A stretch of 64,000 bases of DNA from CAYXPR01 sp964467255 (GCA_964467255.1 CAYXPR010000007.1:43141-107140), one strand, 5' to 3'; shown: positions 33,831 through 44,100, counted from the stretch's first letter. Program-made: numbers and translations. Notes: a model not told the origin generated them from the letters alone.

Positions 33831-36800
33831 CTAGCGCCTATAGAAGTCTTTTTCCCATTCGTCGATAAACGACTGGGTGTTCCATGAATACGAAAGGTTT
33901 GCCGGTTCGCCTTCCGCGCTTAAGGTCGCATTCATTTTATCATTGATGTTAAGCAAGAAGACCGTATCGGCTTTATACACCCAGTTGTTTAGATTAAAGC
34001 TAGCATCTGTTGTCATTGTATTAAGCGCATAATGCGTGGCAACAGCCTCCTCAAACAAGAAGCGCCCACCTTTGACATTTATATTGGATGCTAAGTAATC
34101 AAGCGTCGTACTACCGCTTGCAACAACGTAGTTAAGAAACTTTCTTAAATCCTCAATTTTTTTATGATTTTTATAGTCTTGGAACAAAGAGCCCATATCA
34201 AAATTGGTAAATTCGGCACCCCTGATAGTAATCGTACCATTACCAGTGAGATTAGAGACAATATCCGCCTCGTTAGTGCCGGTGGAGGATGCACCAAGGC
34301 TTAAACTAAAGCGGCCCTGTTTGACTTGTGTAAAGCCAAAAACACCCTGCAGGGCCTTAGTAAAATCTGAATTGTTGATGGAAATCGAAAGCCCAATGTT
34401 GGGGCGATCAATGCCAACTTCAGCTTTGGCATCTACAACGCCACCAAGAAGATTCCCACGAAATGTTTCTACTTTCATGTCCTTGCCATCAGACACAAGC
34501 GCAAACTCTGCATCTTGGAAGGGGAGTCTTCCAATTTGCAGCTCTTTAAACTTTCCAGATACTTTCATGTTCGCAACACCAAGGCGAGAGAGATAAAAAT
34601 CTTCTGTAGACCAAACCACTGGCTTTTTTGGGTCTTCTGGCGGATGCGCCTCGCTCGAAAAATCCGTAATGTAACGGAAATCAAATTTATCGGATATGAT
34701 ATTGGCTTCGATATAAGGTGTTATATTCTTAGTACTCACCAAACCATTCATCTCTGTTTTTCCGGCAAATGATTCAAATGCCAATTTTTTAACTTCCATA
34801 ATGCTTGGCTTCATTACCATAACCGCGGAGATATTCTTAAACGTGTCTCCTCTCACAACCAATTCGTCGACATCAATCGAAATTCCAAAGTTCTTCATAT
34901 AACCAGAGGGCCAACGCAAAAATGCATCAAGCTTGGTCTGCTCCTGCACCACATCCCTCTCTTTATAGGACGTATCAAAAAACGTTGTTTTGCCTTCAAG
35001 TGAATTCAGAAGGTATTTATCAAGGTTTAGGTATTTTATTTTAAAAGCGCTGGTAGTTGCTGGATTTTCGCCCTTCTGAACAAGCGCCTGACCAAGAATA
35101 AATGATTCATCAAATCCTGCGCTAATTTTATGAACCAGAATTCTTTCAGGGAGAATCGTAACACCAGCCTCAAGCGAAAAGTTTTTCAGCATGCCTTCTT
35201 TTACTTCAGGGAATGGCAGCTTCAACCACGTAATCAGTGGAAGTAATTCATCGCCTGATGCCTTAATAAGGCTTTCAAATTTCTGAACTTCTTTGCCATC
35301 CTTCATTTCTTTCGACAGTGTGCCAGACACATCAACAGAGCTATTGCCGGGTAGGTTTTTTGCAGCAAGGGTTTTTATGAGTGTTTCACCCTGACCAAAT
35401 TCTGCATCGAGGCGCAGGCCCACAACTTTTTGTTCCCTGAAAATTGCCTCATCTACGCTCATATCAAGTTTTAGTTTAAGCGTGGAGGCCAGATCAAATT
35501 TAGCCTTACGCTCATTCACCTTCATGTTATCCATTTCTTCTTTCAGCAATTGTTGCTGAGAAACCTCAGGAAGAGCCTGTTGCGCAGGCGAGGCTGGGGG
35601 TACGGCAGCTGCCTCAAGGGCTGTTTTTTCCGTTGCAGCAGCCGATTCAACGCTTGGCGTAACGGCATCATCCGATGGAGCGCTTGCAACTTTTTCTTCC
35701 ATCAACTCATCAAGGTTAATTTTTTCGAACTGAAGTTTAAACAGTAACTCTGTTTGCTCCTCGCCAAAAAAAGAATTCACCTCTCCTTTACCTTTGGTGG
35801 TAACAGAATTAATGGCAATTTCCTTTAAGCTAAAGCCAGCGGCACTAATGAGTAGCGCACCGTTAACATCGGTTGTTTTACTAGAAAAAACTTCTGAAAC
35901 CTTGCTCGGAAGGATCGTATTGTCGATACCAAAGTAGTCCGTCATGGACTCAATTGATTTATCAACACTCGCATTTAGTTTTCCTTGCAACTGGGGGTCG
36001 GTGCTCCAATTCGAAACCTTACCCTTGAAGTCAAAAGAGGATGTGCCTGCGGCAATTTTTATATCAACATCCGCTCCTTGGTCAGACAAATTACCTGTTA
36101 CCATATCAAACTGATAATTCAGCAACGCTGACTCAAGCCCGCCCTTTACAACAAAGGGGCCGGAAAAAGAATCCGCATTGACATCGACGTTTGAAATTTC
36201 AATTAAACGCTCACGTGGCTTGGCTTTTTTACCAGAGCGGAAAAACAACTTGCCCTCCGTGACCGTCACATGGCGTATGCCCGCAAATTCTTCTGTCGTT
36301 TTTTTACCCTGCGAAACTTCCGCGACGCTGCGATTAGTTTTAAAATCCCAATTTGGCTTCCCGTCCTGAAAATTTTCGAGCTCAATGACCAAATCCGTTA
36401 GCTCAAGCTTCACGATTCGCACCCTACCGAATAACAACGCAAACACAGATGGGTGCGCTGTCATGGTCTGCACACTGAACATATGCTTCGTGCTGGCGCT
36501 CGGCGGGTTAGAAAGCTTCGCGCCATGAACCGTAAAGCTTGGCAGCGGGAAGGCTTTAAATTCAATGCTGCCGTCAATTGTAAGCTCTCGCCCTGTCATC
36601 GAGAGCATCTGGTTTTTGAGGTTTTCTTTTTGCTTGTCCCAATCAATCAGGAATGGAATCATGTACAGTGTAACCACCGCAATCAGCAGAGGCATTGCCA
36701 GTATCGTAAGCAGTTTTTTATTACGACTACCGTGCTTATCTTTTGCAGATATCAATATATCCTTATTACGGAAGCCATTTACCGAATTAGGATCCATCGG

Positions 36801-37436
36801 CGGCGGCATCGGGAAATCACTGCCAGGGAATGACTGCAACATTTCGTTCATGCCCTCCGCCGGCGCTTTTTGCACTGGTTTTTGTGGTGTTTCCGTTAAA
36901 AATGGAGGAGGCGCAACAGATGCAACAGGTTTTGGCGGCATTGTCGCCATCGGCGAAAGCGGCGGCACAACTGGTGTCGCGGGTTTCGGTGGCGCACTTG
37001 TTTGCGGCGGTGATGGCGGTGCACCAAACCCGGATGGCGGTGGCGCAGACACTGTTGGCGGTGGTACCGGGGCAGCAACAGGCGGCTGTGGTGGCGGCTG
37101 CGGAGCCGGTGGTATTGGAGCAGCAACAGGTTGCGGAGCCATAGAAGCCGGTGACTGCGGCGCCGGCGGCACGGGAGCAGCAGGCTGTGGAGCCGGAGAA
37201 ACTGGTGACTGTGGAGCTGGCGGCATAGCCGAAATAGAGGGCTGCTGCGGCGGCGGCGTGGTGCCAAAGCCTGGCGGCGGAACTGGCGGCGCTGCAAAAA
37301 ATCCGGGTGGTGGTGGTGGCGGTGCGCCAAACGATGGCGGTGGCACTTTAGGTGCAGAAGGCGGTGTACCGGACGAACCGGGCGCTGAAATTTGCGGCGC
37401 GCCCTGTGGGTTTTGATTATTTTTTTCTTCCGTCAC
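33831..37436 (-). CDS. AsmA family protein with proline-rich N-terminal extension
   Basis: The 1201-residue protein has three parts. Residues 1-215 are extremely rich in Pro, Ala and Gly. A single membrane helix (about 241-264) follows a basic stretch (KHGSRNKK). The rest is a periplasmic AsmA-like region starting LKNQMLSMTGRELTIDGSIEFKAFPLPSFTVHGAKLSNPP, with an AsmA C-terminal domain around 1000-1150. AsmA-like proteins are thought to bridge the membranes for phospholipid transport. The usual protein begins at the membrane helix, so the cytoplasmic extension is unusual. The start is GTG at 37436 with AAAGG 7 bases upstream. It is convergent with yajQ. Confidence 0.85.
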   Translation of the reverse strand: MTEEKNNQNPQGAPQISAPGSSGTPPSAPKVPPPSFGAPPPPPPGFFAAPPVPPPGFGTTPPPQQPSISAMPPAPQSPVSPAPQPAAPVPPAPQSPASMAPQPVAAPIPPAPQPPPQPPVAAPVPPPTVSAPPPSGFGAPPSPPQTSAPPKPATPVVPPLSPMATMPPKPVASVAPPPFLTETPQKPVQKAPAEGMNEMLQSFPGSDFPMPPPMDPNSVNGFRNKDILISAKDKHGSRNKKLLTILAMPLLIAVVTLYMIPFLIDWDKQKENLKNQMLSMTGRELTIDGSIEFKAFPLPSFTVHGAKLSNPPSASTKHMFSVQTMTAHPSVFALLFGRVRIVKLELTDLVIELENFQDGKPNWDFKTNRSVAEVSQGKKTTEEFAGIRHVTVTEGKLFFRSGKKAKPRERLIEISNVDVNADSFSGPFVVKGGLESALLNYQFDMVTGNLSDQGADVDIKIAAGTSSFDFKGKVSNWSTDPQLQGKLNASVDKSIESMTDYFGIDNTILPSKVSEVFSSKTTDVNGALLISAAGFSLKEIAINSVTTKGKGEVNSFFGEEQTELLFKLQFEKINLDELMEEKVASAPSDDAVTPSVESAAATEKTALEAAAVPPASPAQQALPEVSQQQLLKEEMDNMKVNERKAKFDLASTLKLKLDMSVDEAIFREQKVVGLRLDAEFGQGETLIKTLAAKNLPGNSSVDVSGTLSKEMKDGKEVQKFESLIKASGDELLPLITWLKLPFPEVKEGMLKNFSLEAGVTILPERILVHKISAGFDESFILGQALVQKGENPATTSAFKIKYLNLDKYLLNSLEGKTTFFDTSYKERDVVQEQTKLDAFLRWPSGYMKNFGISIDVDELVVRGDTFKNISAVMVMKPSIMEVKKLAFESFAGKTEMNGLVSTKNITPYIEANIISDKFDFRYITDFSSEAHPPEDPKKPVVWSTEDFYLSRLGVANMKVSGKFKELQIGRLPFQDAEFALVSDGKDMKVETFRGNLLGGVVDAKAEVGIDRPNIGLSISINNSDFTKALQGVFGFTQVKQGRFSLSLGASSTGTNEADIVSNLTGNGTITIRGAEFTNFDMGSLFQDYKNHKKIEDLRKFLNYVVASGSTTLDYLASNINVKGGRFLFEEAVATHYALNTMTTDASFNLNNWVYKADTVFLLNINDKMNATLSAEGEPANLSYSWNTQSFIDEWEKDFYRR

Positions 37437-37904
37437 CGTAATGCCTTTGTAAAATCGCAGTTGCTAAGTGAATAATACGTTATCGCCGTAAAATCAAATC
37501 TTTCGTCGCTCTTGATACATCTTTTGTCACTCTAACATACAATCGTTTTCAACCGGAAAATTGTATCATATTTTTTGCGAACTACTATTTCCAAAATCCC
37601 CCTTTACCTCTCTCGCGATTTGGGACTATGATGACCGTCCGCTCTGAATTCATCCATCGGCGTGCATTGGGGTTTTGTCGGTGGGTGGGGCGTTGCGGGA
37701 ATGGGAACAAGTATCCTTCGTGAACACTAGTTTTTGGCGCCTATATACATATATATGTGCCACAGCGTTTGTTTGCCAAGATATACTATATGTTGTGTTG
37801 GTGGTGCTGCGAATATACCACATATGTTAAAATTTATATTTTTTTAGTAGACATGTGACGCACGCTTTCCATACTATGAACATTGGGACACAGGAAGGGA
37901 ACTT
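37437..37904. promoter_or_regulatory. Gene-free regulatory spacer upstream of nrdA
   Basis: This 468-base spacer separates the divergent AsmA-like gene and nrdA. I see no plausible gene in it. The left part is ordinary AT-rich sequence; the part from 37740 to 37835 is dense in short AT palindromes, including the perfect ACATATATATGT (37747-37758) and an NrdR-like box. The length suits a regulated nrd promoter region. Confidence 0.5.
37783..37798 (+). promoter_or_regulatory. NrdR-box candidate upstream of nrdA
   Basis: ATACTATATGTTGTGT fits the NrdR-box consensus ACACWATATATWGTGT, as I recall it, at 14 of 16 positions. NrdR is the ATP-cone repressor of ribonucleotide reductase genes, and boxes usually occur in pairs about three helical turns apart. 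Here a second box is less clear: the AT palindrome at 37747-37758 is close to the expected spacing but out of register. Confidence 0.5.
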
Positions 37905-39821
37905 ATGAGGGCTTTGAAAAGTTCTACTGAAGGAGCGCCAAGTATGGTGAATGTTACAAAAACGGATATCACGGTGAAGGTGGATCGCGCCCGTGATGCC
38001 AATCTCTCTTCTTTCGGCAAAGCCGTGCTGCAGGACAGATACCTGCTCACCGGTGAGTCTTACCAAGATTTATTCGCGCGTGTGGCATCTTATTATGCGG
38101 ACGACTCCGCCCATGCACAGCGCTTATACGATTACATCAGCCATCTGTGGTTCATGCCTGCTACGCCGATTCTTTCCAACGGCGGCACAGACCGCGGCAT
38201 GCCTATCTCTTGCTTCCTGAATGAAACACAAGACAGCCTCGAAGGCATTGTGGATTTATGGAACGAAAACGTGTGGCTCGCTGCACGTGGCGGCGGCATC
38301 GGCAGCTATTGGGGCAATCTGCGCTCCATCGGCGAATCCGTCCGCGGCAATGGCAAAACCTCCGGTGTGATTCCGTTCCTGCGCGTGCAGGATTCGCTCA
38401 CTCTCGCGATTTCTCAAGGCTCACTGCGTCGCGGCAGCTCTGCAGTCTATCTGCCGATTGACCACCCAGAAGTCGAAGAATTCATCGAGATTCGTCGCCC
38501 CACCGGTGGCGACCCGAACCGTAAAGCTCCGAACATCCATCAGGGCATTGCTGTCTCTGACGCGTTTATGGAAGCGGTTGAGAATGATAAAATCTGGGAA
38601 CTGCGCAGCCCACGCGATAAAAGCGTCGTCTCTATTATTAATGCGCGCGAGCTATGGATTAAGCTGCTCACCGCACGCATTGAAACGGGCGAGCCATACC
38701 TGCTGTTTATTGACAGCGTGAATAAACATATCCCTGCACACCACAAAAAATTGGGACTGACGGTAAAAACGTCGAATCTGTGCAGCGAAATCACATTACC
38801 AACCGGCATCGACCATTTGGGCGTGCGCCGCACGGCTGTGTGCTGCCTGTCTTCCCTCAACTTAGAAAAATATGAAGACTGGGCAAACAACGAACAATTT
38901 ATTCCTGATATTATGCGCTTTTTGGATAACGTGCTGCAGGACTTTATTGATAAAGCACCAGAAACAATGAAAGCCGCAACCTATTCCGCCATGCGCGAAC
39001 GTAGTGTTGGCCTCGGCGTGATGGGCTTCCATTCTTTCTTGCAGTCTAAAAACATCCCGATGGAATCGGTGATGGCAAAAGTGTGGAACAAAAAAATCTT
39101 CAAGCATATTCGCGAAGGCGCGGACAAGGCATCGCATGATTTGGCATTAGAGCGTGGTCCGTGCCCTGATGCAAAAGAAGTTGGCGTGATGGAACGCTTC
39201 AGCAATAAAATTGCGATTGCACCAACGGCTTCTATTTCTATCATCGCGAACAACTCGTCACCGGGCATTGAGCCGTTTGCTGCAAACAGCTTCGTGCAGA
39301 AGACATTGACCGGCTCTTTCAACGTCCGTAATAAAAATTTAATAAAATTGTTGGAAGAAAAAGGGAAGAACACGGACGAAGTGTGGTCCTCTATCGCTAC
39401 GAATGAAGGCTCTGTCTTCCAACTCGACTTCCTGACGGATGAAGAGAAGGATGTGTTCAAAACTGCGCCAGAGATTGATCAGCGCTGGGTGATTGAACAT
39501 GCCGCTGACCGCACGGATTATATTTGCCAAGCACAGTCCGTGAATGTGTTCATGCCAGGCAACGTGGAAAAGCAATATCTGCATGACGTGCACTTCATGG
39601 CGTGGAAAAAAGGTGTGAAGAGTTTGTACTACTGCCGCTCCACTTCTATTCAGCGTTCAGAAAAAGTTTCACATGATGTTGAGCGCGCGGATCAGCAGCT
39701 CGAAATGAAATTGCAACCCGGTTATCGTCCGAAAAAAGATTACAATGCTCCGACGACGACTGGTGCAAATCAGCAACAGGAATCATCTTCTAATTACGAA
39801 GAATGCTTGGCGTGCCAATAA
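37905..39821 (+). CDS. nrdA: Class I ribonucleoside-diphosphate reductase alpha subunit
   Basis: The 638-residue protein reduces ribonucleoside diphosphates. It has the first active-site Cys in ISCFLNET (Cys103), NLCSEI and CCLSSLNL in the catalytic core, and the C-terminal redox pair ECLACQ. It has no N-terminal ATP cone, so the overall activity switch by dATP at that site is missing or located elsewhere. Two starts are possible: ATG 37905 with AGGAAGG, and ATG 37944 with AAGGAG 8 bases before it. The partner nrdB follows after a small basic gene. Confidence 0.93.
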   Translation: MRALKSSTEGAPSMVNVTKTDITVKVDRARDANLSSFGKAVLQDRYLLTGESYQDLFARVASYYADDSAHAQRLYDYISHLWFMPATPILSNGGTDRGMPISCFLNETQDSLEGIVDLWNENVWLAARGGGIGSYWGNLRSIGESVRGNGKTSGVIPFLRVQDSLTLAISQGSLRRGSSAVYLPIDHPEVEEFIEIRRPTGGDPNRKAPNIHQGIAVSDAFMEAVENDKIWELRSPRDKSVVSIINARELWIKLLTARIETGEPYLLFIDSVNKHIPAHHKKLGLTVKTSNLCSEITLPTGIDHLGVRRTAVCCLSSLNLEKYEDWANNEQFIPDIMRFLDNVLQDFIDKAPETMKAATYSAMRERSVGLGVMGFHSFLQSKNIPMESVMAKVWNKKIFKHIREGADKASHDLALERGPCPDAKEVGVMERFSNKIAIAPTASISIIANNSSPGIEPFAANSFVQKTLTGSFNVRNKNLIKLLEEKGKNTDEVWSSIATNEGSVFQLDFLTDEEKDVFKTAPEIDQRWVIEHAADRTDYICQAQSVNVFMPGNVEKQYLHDVHFMAWKKGVKSLYYCRSTSIQRSEKVSHDVERADQQLEMKLQPGYRPKKDYNAPTTTGANQQQESSSNYEECLACQ

Positions 39822-39835
39822 AGCATTTCCAAGTC

Positions 39836-39874
39836 AAACGTTTACGTGTATTATCCACATTAGTTAAACGTTTA
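39836..39874. repeat. Tandem AAACGTTTA palindromes
   Basis: AAACGTTTA occurs at 39836-39844 and again at 39866-39874, 30 bases apart, each containing the perfect palindrome AAACGTTT. They lie between nrdA and the Lys-rich gene, 21-59 bases before its start. The spacing of about three helical turns suggests a repressor operator pair; this is inference. Confidence 0.4.
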
Positions 39875-39894
39875 GCTTCTTAAGGAGGAGTAAA

Positions 39895-40011
39895 ATGGCT
39901 ACTGTTAAAAAGAAAAAGACTGCGAAGAAAACTGCAAAGAAGACTGTGAAGAAAGCAGCTTCTAAGAAGAAAGCCACGAAGAAGAAATCTTCTGCTAAAA
40001 AGAAGAAATAA
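39895..40011 (+). CDS. Small Lys/Ala-rich histone H1-like protein
   Basis: This 38-residue frame is too short for most gene callers. It starts at an ATG with AAGGAGGAG 4 bases upstream and encodes an extremely basic peptide beginning MATVKKKKTAKKT and ending SSAKKKK; by my count 21 of 38 residues are Lys. Such KAAK-type peptides resemble the C-terminal tail of eukaryotic H1 and the bacterial Hc1/AlgP-like DNA-binding proteins, and may bind nucleic acid. It lies between nrdA and nrdB on the same strand, with no terminator between nrdA and it. Confidence 0.75.
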   Translation: MATVKKKKTAKKTAKKTVKKAASKKKATKKKSSAKKKK

Positions 40012-40029
40012 CTTACTGGCTATCTTCTT

Positions 40030-40056
40030 ATCTTTGAAAATTTAATTTTCAAAGAT
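40030..40056 (+). repeat. Perfect 12-base hairpin between the small basic gene and nrdB
   Basis: ATCTTTGAAAAT (40030-40041) pairs with ATTTTCAAAGAT (40045-40056) with a 3-base loop. There is no U tract after it, so it is more likely an mRNA processing or stability element than a terminator. Confidence 0.55.
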
Positions 40057-40110
40057 CGGTTTCTGAGCTGAGAATATTTAGTTCATAAACTAGAAATTGA
40101 GGAGTAAGCC

Positions 40111-41094
40111 ATGTCTCTACTAGACGCCAAGCCGATATATAAACCTTTTTCATATCCCTGGGCGTACGAGGCGTGGCTTACTCAACAAAAAATCCATTGG
40201 CTACCCGAAGAGGTCCCAATGGCAGACGATGTGAAAGACTGGAAAAAGAACATCACAGACTCTGAAAAGTATCTCCTGACACAGATTTTCCGATTCTTTA
40301 CCCAAGCTGACATTGAAGTGAATAACTGCTACATGCGCCATTATTCGCGCGTGTTTAAGCCGACTGAGGTGCAGATGATGCTCTCGGCCTTCTCCAATAT
40401 GGAGACGATTCACATCGCGGCTTATTCCCACCTTATTGATACGCTCGGCATGCCTGAAGTCACGTATCAGGAGTTCATGCTCTATAAGGAAATGAAAGAT
40501 AAATACGATTACATGCAGCAGTTCAACGTGAACAGCAAGCGCGACATCGCCAAGACGCTGGCTGTGTTCGGCGCCTTCACGGAAGGCCTACAGTTGTTTG
40601 CTTCGTTTGCCATTCTACTGAACTTCCAGCGCTTCGGCAAAATGAAGGGGATGGGTCAGATCGTCACATGGTCTGCGCGCGATGAATCGCTGCACACCAA
40701 CTCAATCATCAAACTGTTTAAAACCTTCATCGGTGAAAACCCCGAAGTGTGGAACGATGAACTTAAACGCGAACTCTATATTGCGTGCGACACCATCGTG
40801 AACCACGAAGATGCATTCATTGACCTCGCTTTCAACATCAGTGGCTCCATTCAGGGCCTGACGTCAAAAGAAGTGAAGGAATACATCCGCTTCATCGGCG
40901 ACCGCCGCCTGATGCAGCTCGATCTGCAACCGATTTTCGGCATCACGAAGAACCCGCTGCCGTGGCTGGATGAAATCCTGAACGGCGTGGAACACACGAA
41001 CTTCTTCGAAAACCGTGTAACGGAATATACAAAGGCCGCTACGCAAGGTACCTGGGATGATGTTTTCGCAGAAAGCTTTGGCCGCAAAGAATAA
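40111..41094 (+). CDS. nrdB: Class I ribonucleoside-diphosphate reductase beta subunit
   Basis: The 327-residue subunit holds the di-iron/tyrosyl radical cofactor. Visible metal-ligand motifs are QADIEVNNCYMRHY, NMETIHIAAYSHLID (with the radical Tyr expected in this helix), SARDESLHTNSI and VNHEDAFIDLAF, in the standard order. A GAGGAG ribosome site lies before the ATG at 40111. It pairs with nrdA; the intervening small basic gene and hairpin are on the same strand, and a terminator follows at 41115. Confidence 0.94.
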   Translation: MSLLDAKPIYKPFSYPWAYEAWLTQQKIHWLPEEVPMADDVKDWKKNITDSEKYLLTQIFRFFTQADIEVNNCYMRHYSRVFKPTEVQMMLSAFSNMETIHIAAYSHLIDTLGMPEVTYQEFMLYKEMKDKYDYMQQFNVNSKRDIAKTLAVFGAFTEGLQLFASFAILLNFQRFGKMKGMGQIVTWSARDESLHTNSIIKLFKTFIGENPEVWNDELKRELYIACDTIVNHEDAFIDLAFNISGSIQGLTSKEVKEYIRFIGDRRLMQLDLQPIFGITKNPLPWLDEILNGVEHTNFFENRVTEYTKAATQGTWDDVFAESFGRKE

Positions 41095-41114
41095 TCACTC
41101 CCCTCACCTCCAAT

Positions 41115-41145
41115 AAAAAAGCCCGCGTTCTGCGCGGGCTTTTTT
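41115..41145. terminator. Bidirectional terminator between nrdB and the prepilin-like gene
   Basis: AAAAAAGCCCGCG (41115-41127) and CGCGGGCTTTTTT pair across a 5-base loop, with A and T runs on both sides. It serves the convergent nrdB and prepilin-like genes. Confidence 0.9.
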
Positions 41146-41164
41146 ATTGCCACATTTCCTATGC

Positions 41165-44100
41165 TTAATTGGAATAGGATGTGTAGTAGTACGATGTGTT
41201 AACGACTGGCTGACACACACCGGCGGCACAAGTCTCTCCGTTAGCGCCACAGGTTGAGCCTTCATTAATCGGAGCATAGTTGCACGAACCCGCCTCGCAG
41301 TAGCCACCCGTGCAAGGAGCATAACCCGTTCTGTTTTCAGGGTTGCAATCGATGTCTGATTGGCAACCACCCGATGAAGAGCCGCTTCCCGAACCTGAGC
41401 CGGAACCGCTACCAGACGATGAAGAGGAACACATGCAGCTATTATCCATCTGCATGGTGCATCTGCCACCTGTGGTACAACCACCCGTGCAGCTAAAACC
41501 TTGGCCTTGTGTATACACTGATTTGCATGGCTCTACGCTGCAGCGGCATTGTGTATCTGCTGGCACACATTCACCAGGGGCACCATGACCTTGGTTGTTA
41601 ATATATTGGCAACTTAAGCCGCCCATGCCATTCGGGTTACAATTACCCTCCACCCATGAACCATCCAGCATGGTTTTGCCACACTTCTCGCCTGCACCGC
41701 AGCAATCTTTATAGGCATCTGCTGTTGCATCGTATGACATTTCGCACTTCTGACCTTGTGGGCAACCTGTGTTGCTGCACATGGTGGGCTTGCCATCATC
41801 ATCCACTTCCGTTGCGCGGCAGCCATTTTCAGCAACACAGCGGCACAGTTGTGGTGCCGGACTGCAACCAATAGTCATACCCCGCATATGATCGACGCAG
41901 CTGAGGCCGCCCATGCCATTGGGCATACAGGTGCCTGGGTCCATGCACACCATTCCTTCTTCGCCACCGCAACAACCCGCATCACCCGCCATCGGATCGG
42001 GTGCTAACTCGCATTTTGTGCCCTGTGGGCAACCTGTAACGCTGCACATAGTGGGATTGCCATCTTCATCCACCTCTGTCGGTGCGCATGGTTGTACTGG
42101 CGCACGGCAGGCACATGTGTTCTTCAATGGTTTTTCAGGGCAGAGTTCACATGCTACCGCATTGGCCCCTTGGCGGCACGTACCACTCACGCACACCGCA
42201 CCAGCGGGGCACTGCATACCATTACCACAACATGGATTGGCTGCCTCAGGCGCAGGATCTTCTTCCTCTATCGGCACGCATTCACCCGGCGCGCCATGAC
42301 CATTATTATCAATATACTGGCAGGTTATGACACCTGCGCCATTCGGGTTGCAGTTGCCATCCACCCACGAGCCATCCACCATCGTTTTACCGCACTTCTC
42401 GCCCACGCCGCAGCAGGAATCACCTACTGGCGCATCATCGCCTGCGGATGCATCATCCGACATATAATCCGATGTGTAATAGTAGGAACTCACATGCTCC
42501 ACCGAGCAATTGGAACATGCCACGGGGTCATACGTATCAAGGTTTGCCGTATTGCAGAAGTAATCGTAGCACGTTGCCGTGGCAAAGTTAGTGCATGTAT
42601 GTTCTGGAGGGCCTGCTAATTGCTCAAGAACACACTGTTCGCCCGGTGGGCAGCCGGGGGTGCACTGGTTTGGATTATTATTGGCATCGACACCGCCAAC
42701 TTGGCAACCTGCAGGGCAATCGCAGCCGATAATTTCACCTTTATTATCTCTTACCACCACGCATTTCTTGTTGGGGTCTTTGCAGGCATTCGCGCAACCA
42801 ACAATTTTTTCAACCGTCACCAGCTTGGTGCATAATTTTTCATTCGCATCAATTTTTACAAATTCATTCTCGCATTCTTCCGCTGGACGGCATTTGCCAT
42901 CTTTACAGCACCCTGTACCGCAATCGCCTTGTTCCACACATCCACAATCCACCGGCACATTGGGGGCCACAGTGCCTTCACACTTATCTTTGCACACGCA
43001 TTTTATTGGCGGCGTATTGCACGAAACGCATTCCGGCCCCTCATTACCCGTGGGCAAGCACGTGTAATTTACACAACTGGTGCCAGGGCGGCATTGCATA
43101 CCTTGCTGCTCTTGGCAGCAACCCATTTCTGCATCCGTCTGCCCGCCGCCATAACCACGGCAATTTTGCGCAGGTGGAATATTTTCCAGTGTGCATTCCA
43201 TGCCCGCCGGGCATTTACCACCGTTGCAGCCCACCACATAATCCGTGGGTTTACCATTATCATCTTCCGCGTATTGAATGGCGCAGGTGGGGCACTGCAC
43301 CTCTTTGGGCACTTTTACCTTCTGGAAAACGGGCTCACAGAACCCTCCCTTTGGGGGCGGAGGCGGCTTTATCGGCTTGGGCCACAACCACCAACCCCAA
43401 CACGGCGGCCCGGGAAGGCAAACACCAAACACGATGGGGCATCGACATCTTGGCCAAATAATAATAGGACCGCCAGAACCACTAGAGCCAACACCAGAGC
43501 TGCCGCCCGACGAACCACTGGAACCAGACGAACCCGATGAACCGCTGGAACCTGACGAACCACTGGAGCCTGATGAACCCGATGAACCGCTGGAACCTGA
43601 CGAACCACTGGAACCAGACGAACCCGATGAACCGCTGGAACCTGACGAACCACNNNNNNNNNNNNNNNNNNNNNNNNNNNNNNNNNNNNNNNNNNNNNNN
43701 NNNNNNNNNNNNNNNNNNNNNNNNNNNNNNNNNNNNNNNNNNNNNNNNNNNNNTGGAGCCTGATGAACCCGATGAACCGCTGGAACCTGAAGAACCGCTG
43801 GAACCCGATGAACCGGAGCTACCGCTTGAGCCTGATGAACCCGATGAGCCGCTGGAGCCCGATGAACCCGACGAAGCCGAGCTACCACTCGAGCCCGATG
43901 AACCGCTGCTGCCACCAGAGCTACTACCACTGCCTGAACTTGAGCCTGTCACTTCACCGCCAATAACAACTGTCGGGAAACTAACGCCCACCTTTACACT
44001 GCCCGAAGCGTAACGCACAACATCACCATCGATCACATATGGCAAATCAGCCGCCCACGCAGTGTCAACAAGTGAGAAAAACGGCGTAGCATCACCCACT

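Noticed and set aside
36565..37416. Long plus-strand Gly-rich open frame of 283 codons opposite the AsmA-like gene
   Set aside because: It is the complement of the proline codons of the AsmA N-terminus; the composition explains the open frame and no ribosome site or family supports it.
37437..37740. A riboswitch (cobalamin type) upstream of nrdA
   Set aside because: I looked for the B12-box-like sequence and found no convincing match or long pairing.
42579..43067. Plus-strand open frames of 70-200 codons opposite the Cys-rich region (41343-43540)
   Set aside because: They are antisense shadows created by the biased Cys/Gly/Pro codons of the real minus-strand gene.
43508..43911. Repeats resembling a CRISPR array
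   Set aside because: The units are short, contiguous and in frame, encode Gly-Ser-Ser, and have no unique spacers or cas genes nearby.
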